Part shown: positions 44,045 to 55,076 of the stretch, piece after piece
Layout: each line of letters opens with the position of its first letter
Position numbering within the stretch: the stretch's first letter is position 1
Origin: an uncultured Myxococcales bacterium
Lineage (GTDB): Bacteria > Myxococcota_A > Polyangia > Polyangiales > Polyangiaceae
NCBI GenBank assembly: GCA_937872925.1
Contig: CALMUT010000198.1
Span: 1 to 64,000, forward strand
Length of the DNA stretch: 64,000 bases
Direction: 5' to 3'
Position numbers and translations under genes: made by a program
The notes under the pieces: model-generated
The model's input: only the letters and a program-made list of their open reading frames with translations
What the model was told of the DNA's origin: nothing
The model's database searches: none

Positions 44045-44107
44045 GCGCCCGAGTGATTGCCCGAGCCCATCCACGCTGCTCAGTCTAGGCTCGGCGTCAC
44101 CCGGTAG
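44045..44107. repeat. 63-bp direct repeat, copy 2
   Basis: This matches 43281-43343 with one mismatch and contains the genuine 3' end of the DUF1592 gene. It is directly preceded at 44020-44047 by a 28-bp copy of an internal piece of the AgmX-like gene, so the two segments are joined here as in a deleted duplicate of that gene. Confidence 0.9.
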
Positions 44108-45789
44108 CGGAAGGCGTCGGAGCCGGTGATGGCGACGACGAGCTCGCGCAGGTCGAGATTTGCGTTCGAGTAGGCGTTATAGGCCTGGTCCATGGACGAC
44201 GCTTCTCCGCGGGCGTCGCGTCCCAGGGCGTAACGCAGCCACTGCAGAGTCAGGCATTGGCCCACGCTTTCGCTGCTGGCGAGCGCTTGGGTCATCTGTA
44301 GGGCATCGTCGTAGGGCGCGTCGACGTCCGTGGCATATTCCTCTGATCCGCCTTCGATGGTGGCGCTCGGGTCTACGGGCGCGCCCGAGTAGTCCTTGGT
44401 CCGGAAGCTGCCGATGGCGTCGTAGTGCTCGAAGCCGAAGCCGATCTGATTGGTCAGCAAGTGACAACCCGCGCACTCGCCTTGGCCGGTCAACGCCGTC
44501 AGCCGGGCGCGATCGTCCATGTTGGGGCTGAGCGTCTTTTCGATCTCCGCGATGGCTTCGTCCACGTTGGCCGGGCGCGGGGCCAAGCTGTGGCACAGCA
44601 CCCGGGTGCGGATGAAGATGCCTCGGAAAATCGGCGTGGTGAATCCCTCGGTCGCGGTAGCGGTGAGCACCGAGGGCTGCGTCAAGATGCCGGATCGATT
44701 CGGGAGCTCCACTTGAGCGAAGCCCGACGCTTTCTGCGGCGTGACGCCGTAGAGCTGCGCTAGCTCCGGATTGACAATGGAGTAGCTGGCGGACAACAGC
44801 GCCTTTTGACTTCCGCTGTCGTTGCGGAACACGTGCACCGCGAAGCGCTCGGTCTCCTCCTGCATCGCGCTGATCAAGCTGTCGCCGAATTGCGGGTACT
44901 GCGCTGGGTCGCGACCCAACCCGTCGAGCTGGCCGAGGCCGAGCCATTCTCCAAAGAACTCCCGGATGGCACGGTCGAAGCGCGGGTCGTCCATCATGCC
45001 GCGCGCCGCGGCTTCTACGCCGGCTTTGTTATCCAGCTTGCCGGCGGTTGCCGCAGCCAGAAGCGCCGCATCCGGCGCTTCGCGCCACAGGAAGTACGCG
45101 AGACGTACGGCGACTTCGCGCCCGTCGAGCTGCCGCGGAGCGTCCGAACCGCCTTGCTCTACTAGGTACAAGAAACTCGGCGACTGCAGCATTGTCGCAA
45201 TGATCAGGCGCGTGGCATCTTCGAAGCTGTCGCCTTCCCCACGCACTCCATCGTAAAGCTCGGCGTAGGCCGTGACTTCTTCGGGCGAAACCGGGCGTCG
45301 GTAGGCCTTCTCGCCCAGATCCCGCACCAGTTGCTCGGCGCAGGCCTTGTCGCCGCTGGTGACGTCGCAAGCCAACAGGGCTTTCAGATCCGCCGCGGCG
45401 GCTAGGTCTTCAGCGATGGCCGAATAGCGGTCGACGTCATCCGCGCTGGCGGACACGCTTTCGTTGCTGGAGAAGATCTCCGCGGCCGCGTGATCTTGGG
45501 GCAAGTGCGTCACGTCCAAAACGACGGCGCTTCCGAGCAGCTGGCGCACGGAGTTTGCGTACTGAGCCCGCGTCAAACGCGCGAGCGCCGAGCCCTGCAC
45601 GCATACGCCCTCGGCGCATACCGCGGGACGATCCGTCGTGCCGGAACTTCCCGGTCCGCCTGTGGTGCCCGGGCCCGATCCCGCGCGCTCCGTTGGCTCG
45701 TCGATCTGCCCCACGCAGGCCACGCATAGCGCCGCCAAGAGCACGCTGCCGCTACCGAGTCGCTGCTTCCAAGTCATCGAGGCCCTCAT
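44080..45789 (-). CDS. DUF1592/DUF1588-type cytochrome-like lipoprotein
   Basis: The 569-residue protein from ATG 45789 has a lipobox-like signal (LLAALCVACVG) followed by a linker. The multidomain family found in Planctomycetes and myxobacteria then follows: LTRAQYANSVRQLLG (DUF1587-like), YRRPVSPEEV and MLQSPSFLYLVE (DUF1592), VLCHSLAPRP and GQGECAGCHLLTNQIGFGFE (DUF1588, with a c-type-haem-like CxxCH, CAGCH), and a DUF1585-like end with LQWLRYALGRDA. Biochemical role is unknown. It overlaps by 4 nt the DUF1552 gene upstream, its usual partner. Confidence 0.88.
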   Translation of the reverse strand: MRASMTWKQRLGSGSVLLAALCVACVGQIDEPTERAGSGPGTTGGPGSSGTTDRPAVCAEGVCVQGSALARLTRAQYANSVRQLLGSAVVLDVTHLPQDHAAAEIFSSNESVSASADDVDRYSAIAEDLAAAADLKALLACDVTSGDKACAEQLVRDLGEKAYRRPVSPEEVTAYAELYDGVRGEGDSFEDATRLIIATMLQSPSFLYLVEQGGSDAPRQLDGREVAVRLAYFLWREAPDAALLAAATAGKLDNKAGVEAAARGMMDDPRFDRAIREFFGEWLGLGQLDGLGRDPAQYPQFGDSLISAMQEETERFAVHVFRNDSGSQKALLSASYSIVNPELAQLYGVTPQKASGFAQVELPNRSGILTQPSVLTATATEGFTTPIFRGIFIRTRVLCHSLAPRPANVDEAIAEIEKTLSPNMDDRARLTALTGQGECAGCHLLTNQIGFGFEHYDAIGSFRTKDYSGAPVDPSATIEGGSEEYATDVDAPYDDALQMTQALASSESVGQCLTLQWLRYALGRDARGEASSMDQAYNAYSNANLDLRELVVAITGSDAFRYRVTPSLD

Positions 45790-47240
45790 TTCATCAACCG
45801 ATCGTCGAGCCCAGTGGCGCGACACTTGCTGGGATCGCCAAACTCTTTGATGTCGGACTGACCCATGGCGTGCGCCAAGGAAATCAGCAGATTGTTGTTG
45901 GTTTCGTTGCCCTCCGCGTTGCCATTGCCACAGCCGTCGCATCCTCCTTCGGGCTCCTGTTCATAGTGCCCCCAGCGCAGGTAGCGTCCGGTCTGCATCG
46001 GACCGGAGTTGCCTTGCGCGACCACGATGGGCACGTTGCGATTGGAGTGATAGCCGGCATGGCTCATGGCCATGCCCCACACCACCAGCGTGTCTTCCAT
46101 CAGCCCCGCAGACTTCAGCTCAGACAGCAGCTTGGCGAACTTTTTGGCACACCAGTTTTGGAGTGTCGTGATGTCTGCGACGGCTTGCTGACGTTCGCTG
46201 CTACTGGTCCCCTGATTGGTGTTGTGAGACTGCGTGTGCACGCCGCTCCCTTTCCAGGGCATGAAGGCGCTGAAGGAGGAAGCGCTTCCCCATACGTTCT
46301 CCGGTGCCAAGCTGAAGCTGACAACCCGGGACAAGTCGCAAGACAGCGCCTGCACGATGTTGGCGATCTGCGCGTCGGCGGTGGCATCGGGGTCGTCGCG
46401 GAAGTCCTTGCCCACACTGGGACGATCCGCCGCGGACGCAGCACACTGCGGCCCACCTGCCAGGGAATCGATGCGGGTTTCTAGGGTATTGAGTCCTTCC
46501 ACGTGACGGTCGAAGCGCTCGCGATCCGCGCCGCTTAGCTGCGCGCGCAGGCGAGACAGCTCGCCCTTGAGCAGCGCGATGGAGCGCTTGCGGCGCGGGC
46601 CCTTGCGGTCGGGAACGCCGCTACCGGGAAAACCATCTTTGAACAGACTATCGAACACCACTTGCGGATTTGGCTCCACTGGCAATGGCGTTCCGTTCGA
46701 GTCGTAGGAGTAGACCTGCCGCGGATCGATGGGTCGGTTCCAGATCCCGAGCTGCAGCGAGCGGCGCCCCCCACCGATGCGATCGTTGATGAGCTGGTCG
46801 AGCGAAGCGCCATTGGGGTACGCGCCGGCATCGCCCTCGAACTTTTGTCCGCCGCCGTTTCTCCCGGTCCAAAGTACGCTCGAGCCGGCGTGCCCGGTGC
46901 TGCCGGTTCGGTTGTTCTTGGTGCTGCTGAGGTAGATCGTCGAAAGATCGATACCGTCGAGCAGCAGCAGCGAATCTCGGTGCGCGTCCAGAGGCGACAA
47001 GATCGGGCCCCGTAGTTCCGGCAATGCGGCGCCGTCCGCGAAGGCAGCGCCACTGCCGTTGCTTCGCCAGTTGGGCAGGATCGAGCCGTTGCCCGTCTGC
47101 ACCAGGATCAGCCGCTTCAGTCCGCTGCCAGCGGCGTGGCCTTCGCTCGGGAGCAACGGGGCGACGGCGGCGGCAGCGGAGGCGATGCCGGCCGATCGCA
47201 GGAAGTGTCGTCGCGTCCAGCCTTTGGTGATCACATGCAT
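45786..47240 (-). CDS. DUF1552 protein exported by Tat
   Basis: The 484-residue protein has a twin-arginine signal at residues 9-18 (TRRHFLRSAG) with a hydrophobic stretch and AHA-like cleavage region (EGHAAG). The body is typical DUF1552: RLILVQTGNGSILPNW, GHAGSSVLWTG, SLDQLINDRIG and LVVWGMAMSHAGYHSN, related in fold to alkaline-phosphatase/sulfatase-like DUF1501 proteins. It is transcribed first in a two-gene operon with the DUF1592 lipoprotein (ATGA overlap). It diverges from the FHA activator at 47423 with a 182-nt shared upstream region. Function is unknown although the pair is widespread. Confidence 0.88.
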   Translation of the reverse strand: MHVITKGWTRRHFLRSAGIASAAAAVAPLLPSEGHAAGSGLKRLILVQTGNGSILPNWRSNGSGAAFADGAALPELRGPILSPLDAHRDSLLLLDGIDLSTIYLSSTKNNRTGSTGHAGSSVLWTGRNGGGQKFEGDAGAYPNGASLDQLINDRIGGGRRSLQLGIWNRPIDPRQVYSYDSNGTPLPVEPNPQVVFDSLFKDGFPGSGVPDRKGPRRKRSIALLKGELSRLRAQLSGADRERFDRHVEGLNTLETRIDSLAGGPQCAASAADRPSVGKDFRDDPDATADAQIANIVQALSCDLSRVVSFSLAPENVWGSASSFSAFMPWKGSGVHTQSHNTNQGTSSSERQQAVADITTLQNWCAKKFAKLLSELKSAGLMEDTLVVWGMAMSHAGYHSNRNVPIVVAQGNSGPMQTGRYLRWGHYEQEPEGGCDGCGNGNAEGNETNNNLLISLAHAMGQSDIKEFGDPSKCRATGLDDRLMK

Positions 47241-47422
47241 GAGGCCTCGTCACTTCAAGCTCCGTGCCAGCGTCCCAACCACGCGAAACCCCGCGTATCC
47301 GCGCGGGACGGACCCAGGTGCGATCTGCCAGCACGCACCGCACTGCGCTCCGCCAGCACGCGCCGCGACCTGCCGGGTCCCCAACAAAAACGCGCAGTTG
47401 TGCATGCTATCCTGGGCGTCCG

Positions 47423-48774
<1,352 letters not shown>

Positions 48775-48778
<4 letters not shown>

Positions 48779-50637
48779 AGCTGGCACTCCGCTCTTGGGC
48801 ACGGCTGTTACAGAGCCTCTGCGCTGGGGCGCTTCTTTGTGCTGGCTGCTACTACAGCGTCTCCGATCCCGTCGAAGGTGCCGGCGGAGGCGGCGGTGGC
48901 CCCATCCTGTGCACGCCGGCCTGCGCAGAAACCGAGCTCTGCGTGGACGGCAGCTGCACGCTCAACTGTGCCGGCTTCACCGAGTGCGGCGGTCAGTGCA
49001 AAGACACTTCCGTGGACCCGAGCCACTGCGGCGCCTGCGGCACCAAATGCGATCCGGGCCAAGTCTGCGACGCAGCGCAATGCAAGGCCACTTGCAGCGG
49101 CGGCAAGACCGCGTGCGGCGCGAGCTGCGTGGACCTTTTGGCGGATCCGTCCCACTGCGGCGGGTGCGGGATAGGCTGCAGCGCCGAAGAAGACTGCGTT
49201 CAGGGCGGCTGCGAAGTCGCCTGCGAGTCGCTGCTGCTTTCGCCGATCACAGATCCCTGGGGCAATGCCTGGGACGGAGAAGAACCCCCCGGAGCCAGCT
49301 TCGACGCCGCGTCCCAAAACTGCGACGCCTTCCGCGCGCGGTTGGCGTTGGCAACGGAGGTGTACCGCCTACGAAGCGGACAGCCGAAAACTCTGCCGAA
49401 CGCCACAGGCAGCTTGCTCTGGACGCTGGTGCCGGCCAACGCAACCGCGCAGCTGACGGTGCGGGCGAACAACGGCACCACGGCGACCACGCCCACCGGC
49501 AATGCGCTCGCATACCGTTGCATGTGCCCGGGACCGATCCCGTCCGGGTTCGGCTCCGGGGACTGTCTGGGATCCCCCGGCAGCGAGTGCTTCAGCGTCA
49601 AATTCGGCAAAACCAGCTACAACGTGGACAGGGCCGATCGCCCCGGCATGCCCAAGCCCAGCGCCATGTTCGAGTGCGGCTTCGCTGGGGGTCGACTGGC
49701 GACGGCGGCGGAGCTTGTCGGCGCCATCGGATTTGGACTGCCTGGCGGCACCGACTTCCCGGTGTTCATCTCCGACGACGAAAGCCCGCTGAAAGGCGCC
49801 GGCATCCGCTGGATCGATGAAGAGACTGACTGGAACCCCCAGAGCGGCTCCATTCACGCGCGCAACCACACGGATTTCATTCCGGGTCGTTGCTTTGGTC
49901 CGGCGGCAGCGCCTGATCCGCATCCAAACCCCGTCCCGAAGGAGTTTGTCAGCCGCCTCGGACGCAAGGCGGACGGTGAAGACGCCGCGCCGCTTGCTTT
50001 CGATCAGGCCATCGACGCCTGCTGGGCGCGCGGCGGCCACCTGCCTGGATCCACCGAACTGGCCGAGCTGATCCTAGCAGGTATGCCCGGCGGCAGCGGT
50101 CAGCGGCTCGTGACGGCTGACCACGCCTCCGATGCAAACGCCAACGGCATTCGTTGGAGCGGAGTCCAGCTACGCTTCGCCTACGCGGCCGACGCCGATG
50201 AAGCTCCCAAACCAACGCCGCGGCCGTTTCGCTGCATCTTCTACCCCATCGACAGCAGCTACGTTGGCCCCGGCGACGCGGCGTGCAGCGGCGGTTGCAT
50301 GCGCTTCGACTTGTCGGGCGGTGCATCGGTGTGGGCTGATAAGACCAGTCGTGCGCCGGCCCCTGGTGGCGCGGCCGCACGGGATTGCGCCAAACAAGGA
50401 GGCCGTTTGACCAGTGTTCGGGATCTTCTGGAGCTGATCCCGAAAGGGTTGCCCATCAGCAACACCGGCTACCTGCACAGCTTGGAGATCGTCTCGGATC
50501 CGACCGGCGGCAATTGGTTGCTGCAGCCCCACGCGGCCCAGTTAGCCACCGCTCCCAACAACGCCGCTAGCTACGAATTCACTCAAAAGGGCTCGACCCG
50601 CGCCTACCGCTGCTTGTGGACCAACGAGGTGCGATGA
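48775..50637 (+). CDS. Cys-rich lipoprotein, operon with sigma54 activator
   Basis: The 620-residue protein has a lipoprotein signal (SLCAGALLCAGCYY). Residues 40-150 carry repeated Cys modules of the form D(P/x)SHCGxCGxxC, common in myxobacterial surface proteins. The remaining 450 residues contain three related-looking segments with RPFRC/YRCLW-type ends, Cys pairs, and GGRLATAAELVGAI, GGHLPGSTELAEL and GGRLTSVRDLLEL. This looks like three repeats of an extracellular domain. It overlaps both neighbours by 4 nt. The role may be surface sensing or adhesion; unproven. Confidence 0.75.
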
Positions 50638-51680
50638 AAGCGGATTCTTTGCGCCGACCCCTGAGCGCTTGCCGGCGACGCATCGCTCCCGCGGCCAACT
50701 CCGTCATGGGTCGTGCGCTTTTGCAGCTCGGCCTCGCCATCAGCGGGATGGGTCTCAGTCCCCTCGCCCGGGCAGATGACGCCGCCGAAGCGCCGTCGCC
50801 TGCCGAGCTCTTCTCGGAGGGACAGGACGCGTTCAACGCACGGCGCTACCAGCGCGCTGCCGAGCTATTCGAGCGTGCTGACCGGATCCGACCGGCTTCT
50901 CAGGCCGCGTACAATGCCGCCTGGGCCTGGGACGCGGCGGGCAACAGCGAAAGCGCTGCCAACGCGTTCGTGCGCAGCTTAGATCGCGGCGAGCTGAACG
51001 CCGATGAAGTGCGCGAAGCATCCCGACGCCTGCTTGAGCTGTCCATGGCTCTTGGCAAGCTTTCATGGACCGGGCCGAGCGGCGCGCGGATCGTGTCTTC
51101 GGATCCGCCGGTCAGCGTTCCAGGAACCTTGTTCGTGAAGCCGGGTACGCATCGGCTTACTTGCGTTACGTCCGACGACACTCGGATCGACCTCGAAGTC
51201 ACCGCGCGCGCTGGGCAAGCGCTGCAGATCACGTGCGCCAAGCCGCTTTCCACGCCGAAGGGTCCCGCGTCCGGCTCGCCCGCCAAAGACCCGCGAGCTG
51301 AGCCTCCCCGGGCAATGCCTTCGCAGTCGGGTTTGAACACGTCACAGATCTTGGGGGTCGGCGCCCTCGGGGTCGGCGCCGTGGCGCTCGGCGGCGGCAT
51401 CTTTCTCAATCTGCGCGGACTATCCGCCAACGACGATTTCAACGCATCGGGCAAAACGGATCTCGATGCGCGGGACCGCGCGGTGCAGCTGCGCACCCTG
51501 GCCTTCGTCGGCTATGGCGCAGCGGCAGTGTTTGGAACTGTGGGGACGGTCTTGCTGCTGGGTTCGGATAGGGAGACGAGCGGCAACGCGCAACAGACGC
51601 CGCGTTCAGCGCGAGTGGCGCCGCCGCGCGTCGGAATGCAGCTGACGCCACGTTCCGTCACGCTGCGCGCGCGCTTCTGA
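50634..51680 (+). CDS. TPR-containing exported membrane protein
   Basis: The 348-residue protein starts at ATG 50634, overlapping the previous stop. After a basic stretch comes a signal (LLQLGLAISGMGLSPLARA) and a TPR-like segment (ELFSEGQDAFNARRYQRAAE, LFERADRIRP). A PEGA-like beta domain (VSVPGTLFVKPGTHRLTC) and a Pro-rich linker follow. Two C-terminal hydrophobic segments (ILGVGALGVGAVALGGGIFL, FVGYGAAAVFGTVGTVLLLG) end the protein. This layout is typical of myxobacterial envelope proteins of unknown function. It closes the operon begun by the FHA-sigma54 activator. Confidence 0.75.
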   Translation: MKADSLRRPLSACRRRIAPAANSVMGRALLQLGLAISGMGLSPLARADDAAEAPSPAELFSEGQDAFNARRYQRAAELFERADRIRPASQAAYNAAWAWDAAGNSESAANAFVRSLDRGELNADEVREASRRLLELSMALGKLSWTGPSGARIVSSDPPVSVPGTLFVKPGTHRLTCVTSDDTRIDLEVTARAGQALQITCAKPLSTPKGPASGSPAKDPRAEPPRAMPSQSGLNTSQILGVGALGVGAVALGGGIFLNLRGLSANDDFNASGKTDLDARDRAVQLRTLAFVGYGAAAVFGTVGTVLLLGSDRETSGNAQQTPRSARVAPPRVGMQLTPRSVTLRARF

Positions 51681-53261
51681 TCAGCGATCGTAGGGATTCT
51701 TTGCTAGGGGCTTCTTGCCGGGCTTTGGCGGCGCTGTGGGCCCGGATGAGGGTCGGCGCGCAGGCGCCGCAGCCGGAAACGCGAGGCGCATCGGGTTTTT
51801 ACCCTGCCACAACCCCGACACACGCACGCCGCTTTCCGCGATGGCGTCGACCTGCAGCTCTTTGCGATCCTTGGCCCACTCGGGCAATGGGATCTTCAGC
51901 ACGCTGCTCGGTGTCTTTAGCTGGGTCGCGCGCCCGTCCAAGCTCAGCATGGTGATCTTTGCGTTCGCCTGCACCACCAGCTGCCGCTCCACGCCCGGTT
52001 CGTCTGCAGCCTGGGCCACGGCGACAGAACGCGCCCAGGCTCCGGAGTCGGGCCAGCGCGCGAGACTCGACTCGACACGCTGATCGAACGCCACGAACAA
52101 GCCGGCAGAAGACGCGGCAACTGCGAGGGCAGCCGTAATCCACACACCCCGAAGGGAGCGCCGCGGCGCGCGCGACTCACGCGTCTCCACGGAGCTCGTG
52201 GACCGGGTTTGCCCCGTCTGCTCCGCCAGTGTCGCCGCAAAGCTCGCTGCCGGCAGCGAAGACGACTGGCTGGGCGGCTCCTCCACTAATAGCGACGCCA
52301 GCTGATCGCGCAGCTGCTTCACCTGCCCCAGCTTTTCTCGACGCTCTCGGATCTTCACTGCGGCCAGCCGCTGGACCCATTCGGCGCACTCCTCGTGTTC
52401 CGCGAGGGGAGCGGCGGCCATGAGCCGGCGCCGAAACTCTGCCGCACTGGCGCAGCGCGCGTCCACGTCCAGAACCAGCGCGGACGCGATGACCTCCGAC
52501 AGCTCATGCGAAAAGCCCGGGACCACGGCAACCAGTTTGGGCGGCACCGCGTCGACGATCTCCAAGAGTGTCTGGATGTTGGCGTCTCGTCCCTTGCGCA
52601 GCCGACGTCCGGTTGCCATCTCCCACGCCAGCACCCCGGCGGCCCAAACGTCGCAGCGCCGATCCAACGTGTCGCCGCGCACTTGCTCGGGCGCCATGTA
52701 GTTGACCTTGCCTTTGATCACGCCGGAAACGGTGTGCGAAGGCGTTGCGGCCATTTTGGCGATGCCGAAATCGCTGAGACGCGCCACGCCATCGAGTCCC
52801 AAAAGAATGTTCTGGGGCGTGAAGTCTCGATGAACCAAGCCGAGTTCCGTGCCGTCGGGCTCTTTCAGCTCATGGGCGGCGTGCAGCCCTGCGAGGGCGT
52901 CGCACAGCATCCTGAGCCAGACCGCCTGCGGCAGGGCCGTGCCCTGCTCACGCGCCAACCTGCGCAGCCCCGAGAGCGAATCGCCCTCCACGAAGTCCAT
53001 CACCAGATAAACGTTGGCTTCGTCTTCCGCCACATCGATCACCGGCACGACATTGGGATGGCGGATCCGGGAGCAGACGCGGGCCTCCGCCAAGAATTGC
53101 CGCACCAGGCTGCTGTCACCGATCAGATGCGGATGCAGCACCTTCAACGCCACTTCGCGACGGAATCCGGCGGCGCCCTGCACTAGGGCCAAATACACGC
53201 TGGCCATGCCCCCGACGCCGAGGGGCCCGAGCAGCTGATACCGACCCACTTGGGCAGGCAT
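51681..53261 (-). CDS. Membrane-anchored Ser/Thr protein kinase
   Basis: ATG 53261 gives the standard start MPAQVGRYQLLG; GTG 53285 is an in-frame alternative. The kinase domain (about 8-275) has the Gly loop LGVGGMASVYLA, the Lys in VALKVLH, HRDFTPQNILL (catalytic loop), DFGIAK and YMAPEQVRGD. A Ser-rich linker is followed by one transmembrane helix (GVWITAALAVAASSAGLFVA near 375) and an extracellular domain of about 120 residues ending in a Pro/Lys-rich tail. It is an eukaryotic-like PknB/Pkn type. It is convergent with the FHA-activator operon, a plausible but unproven partner through phosphothreonine binding. Confidence 0.92.
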   Translation of the reverse strand: MPAQVGRYQLLGPLGVGGMASVYLALVQGAAGFRREVALKVLHPHLIGDSSLVRQFLAEARVCSRIRHPNVVPVIDVAEDEANVYLVMDFVEGDSLSGLRRLAREQGTALPQAVWLRMLCDALAGLHAAHELKEPDGTELGLVHRDFTPQNILLGLDGVARLSDFGIAKMAATPSHTVSGVIKGKVNYMAPEQVRGDTLDRRCDVWAAGVLAWEMATGRRLRKGRDANIQTLLEIVDAVPPKLVAVVPGFSHELSEVIASALVLDVDARCASAAEFRRRLMAAAPLAEHEECAEWVQRLAAVKIRERREKLGQVKQLRDQLASLLVEEPPSQSSSLPAASFAATLAEQTGQTRSTSSVETRESRAPRRSLRGVWITAALAVAASSAGLFVAFDQRVESSLARWPDSGAWARSVAVAQAADEPGVERQLVVQANAKITMLSLDGRATQLKTPSSVLKIPLPEWAKDRKELQVDAIAESGVRVSGLWQGKNPMRLAFPAAAPARRPSSGPTAPPKPGKKPLAKNPYDR

Positions 53262-53377
53262 GTTCGGCGCTTTTTCCAAGGCCACTGTAGCTTAGCTCGG
53301 ATCCCTGAGAGGGGTCCAACCCCGCCAAACGTCAGAGCGAAAGACGCGGCGGTCGGGTAGCAGCAGGGCGCCCTTCC

Positions 53378-54568
53378 CTAGCTGTCCCCGCGCAAGAAAA
53401 ACGTCTCCAGCTTGCCTTTGCCCTTCACTTCGATCTCGCCGCGGGATTCGACGGCGTAGCGATCCCCGAGGCGGTCGCGGGTCGAGCGGCTCAGGTGGAT
53501 CTCTCCGGGAAGACCGTGAGATTCGAGGCGTGACGCGGTATTCACGGTGTCGCCCCACATGTCGTAGGCGAATTTTCGGGTGCCGATGACGCCGGCGACC
53601 ACTGGGCCCGTGTTGATGCCGATACGGATCTGCAGGTCGAGCTCTGTACGTGCACCAACCTCGGCGACGATCTCTCGCATGCGCAGCGCCATCGCAACGA
53701 TGGCTTGCGCGTGGTCCGCCCGCGGCGTCGGCACGCCTGCGGCGACCATGTAGGCGTCGCCGATGGTCTTGATTTTCTCTAGCTTCAGCTCATCGGCGAC
53801 GTGATCAAAGGCCGAGAATACATCGTCGAGCACTTCAACCACTTGCCGCGGGCTCAGCTTCGCCGCCAACGGCGTAAACCCCACGATGTCCGCGAAGAGA
53901 ATGCTGGCTTCGTCGATGGCGTCCGCGATGTGCTGTTCGTCGGCGCGCAGCCGGTCGGCGATGGGACGGGGCAGAATATTGAGCAACAAGCGCTCGATCT
54001 CCGCTTCGGCATTGGTGATATCGCGCACAAAAAGCGTGACCACCAAGAACAGCGACGCGGCGACGAGCATCGTATTGACGCGGGTCGCCAACCACACGCC
54101 CATGGGCGGCGCGACAGTAGCGTTGCCGATGACATTGAATTCAATCAGTGCCAGGAGGGAGAAGCTAATCGCGGCGTAGAGGTAGCAGTAGAGCCGCTCT
54201 CGCCGAGTGAACAACAGGAACGGCACAACGGCGACCGCGGCGTACCAACGATGCGCCCCAGACGCGGCCCCATAGGACGCCACGCACAATATGGCGAGGT
54301 GTACGTTGGCGTACAGCACGAGCATGTGGCGGGAGGAGCGAGTGTGCGCGGTTGCGTTGCGCAGCAGTACGATGCCGAAAATCACGATCCCGGTGATATT
54401 GAGCCATGCGGTATCCGTGAAGCCGGACAGCAACTGGGCTGAAAGCCAGACGCCCAGGGCAAGCATGCCCAGTAGCGCGGTTGCGTTCGTCAGCTTGATC
54501 CGCCGGCGATGCGCGCCATGCAGTGTGCGCGTGCCCAGGCTGACTAGCGTCTCAAGGGGCCCAAGCAT
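53378..54568 (-). CDS. Membrane adenylate/guanylate cyclase (class III)
   Basis: ATG 54568 is preferred over TTG 54589, giving 396 residues. Residues 25-210 contain about six hydrophobic helices. A signalling helix leads (AEAEIERLLLNILPRPIADR) into the cyclase domain. The first metal Asp is in ILFADIVGFT, substrate Lys and second metal Asp are in KIKTIGDAYMV, and DMWGDTVNTASRLES provides the adenine-selecting Asp and transition-state Asn/Arg. The Lys/Asp pair suggests ATP, hence cAMP. All catalytic positions appear present, so it should be active as a homodimer at the inner membrane. Confidence 0.92.
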   Translation of the reverse strand: MLGPLETLVSLGTRTLHGAHRRRIKLTNATALLGMLALGVWLSAQLLSGFTDTAWLNITGIVIFGIVLLRNATAHTRSSRHMLVLYANVHLAILCVASYGAASGAHRWYAAVAVVPFLLFTRRERLYCYLYAAISFSLLALIEFNVIGNATVAPPMGVWLATRVNTMLVAASLFLVVTLFVRDITNAEAEIERLLLNILPRPIADRLRADEQHIADAIDEASILFADIVGFTPLAAKLSPRQVVEVLDDVFSAFDHVADELKLEKIKTIGDAYMVAAGVPTPRADHAQAIVAMALRMREIVAEVGARTELDLQIRIGINTGPVVAGVIGTRKFAYDMWGDTVNTASRLESHGLPGEIHLSRSTRDRLGDRYAVESRGEIEVKGKGKLETFFLRGDS

Positions 54569-54625
54569 TGCAGTCGCAACCCAACGCAACTCAAGTTCGC
54601 CGCTGGGGCTGGACCCCGAGCCAAC

Positions 54626-55018
54626 TCATTTCGGCTTACACGTTCCGCCGCAAGAATAGCCGGCTTGAGACATGCACTCGCAGCGCATATTCGGGCCGCA
54701 AGGGTTCGGGTTGTAACCTTTGGGTGGCGGCGCGTCGCCCCTGGGTCCGCCGCTCCAGATCGAGCACGCCTGTTCGGCGGGTGCGTTGGGATCCGGCGCC
54801 TTGCTGGGCGGCACGACGGGCGCCCCAACCAATGTCGGGTCGGGATCCCGCGGCGGGGTCGGGTCCGGCGCCGGCTCTCTGCCGTCCGCAACCGGTGCGG
54901 GTCCCGGCTCCGCTGGCGCGACCGGCTCGGACGGCGGCGGTGCAGCTGCGCCGCAGGCACTCGTCAGCGCCGCGGCCAACGTCGCTGGCAGGATCGCGGA
55001 TCTGGGTCTCTGTCTCAC
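54626..55018 (-). CDS. Small Pro-rich lipoprotein
   Basis: The 130-residue protein from GTG 55018 has a signal with lipobox (TLAAALTSAC), a long Pro/Ala/Asp-rich linker, and a short C-terminal Cys-rich tail (CGPNMRCECMSQAGYSCGG) likely held by disulphides. It lies between the cyclase and the hybrid kinase on the same strand, with short gaps of about 58 nt on each side. Function unknown. Confidence 0.65.
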   Translation of the reverse strand: MRQRPRSAILPATLAAALTSACGAAAPPPSEPVAPAEPGPAPVADGREPAPDPTPPRDPDPTLVGAPVVPPSKAPDPNAPAEQACSIWSGGPRGDAPPPKGYNPNPCGPNMRCECMSQAGYSCGGTCKPK

Positions 55019-55076
55019 GGGCAGTCCTCAAGATACTGCTTCGGCACAGCCAGGGGAAGCCCAAGCCCCGCCGCCG

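Noticed and set aside
43400-44056. 218-residue plus-strand ORF opposite the Kazal lipoprotein
   Set aside because: Shadow frame. Its end (CAFAGFPYAPE) is explained by the mosaic 28-bp and 63-bp repeats, and the minus strand has a lipobox and Kazal motif.
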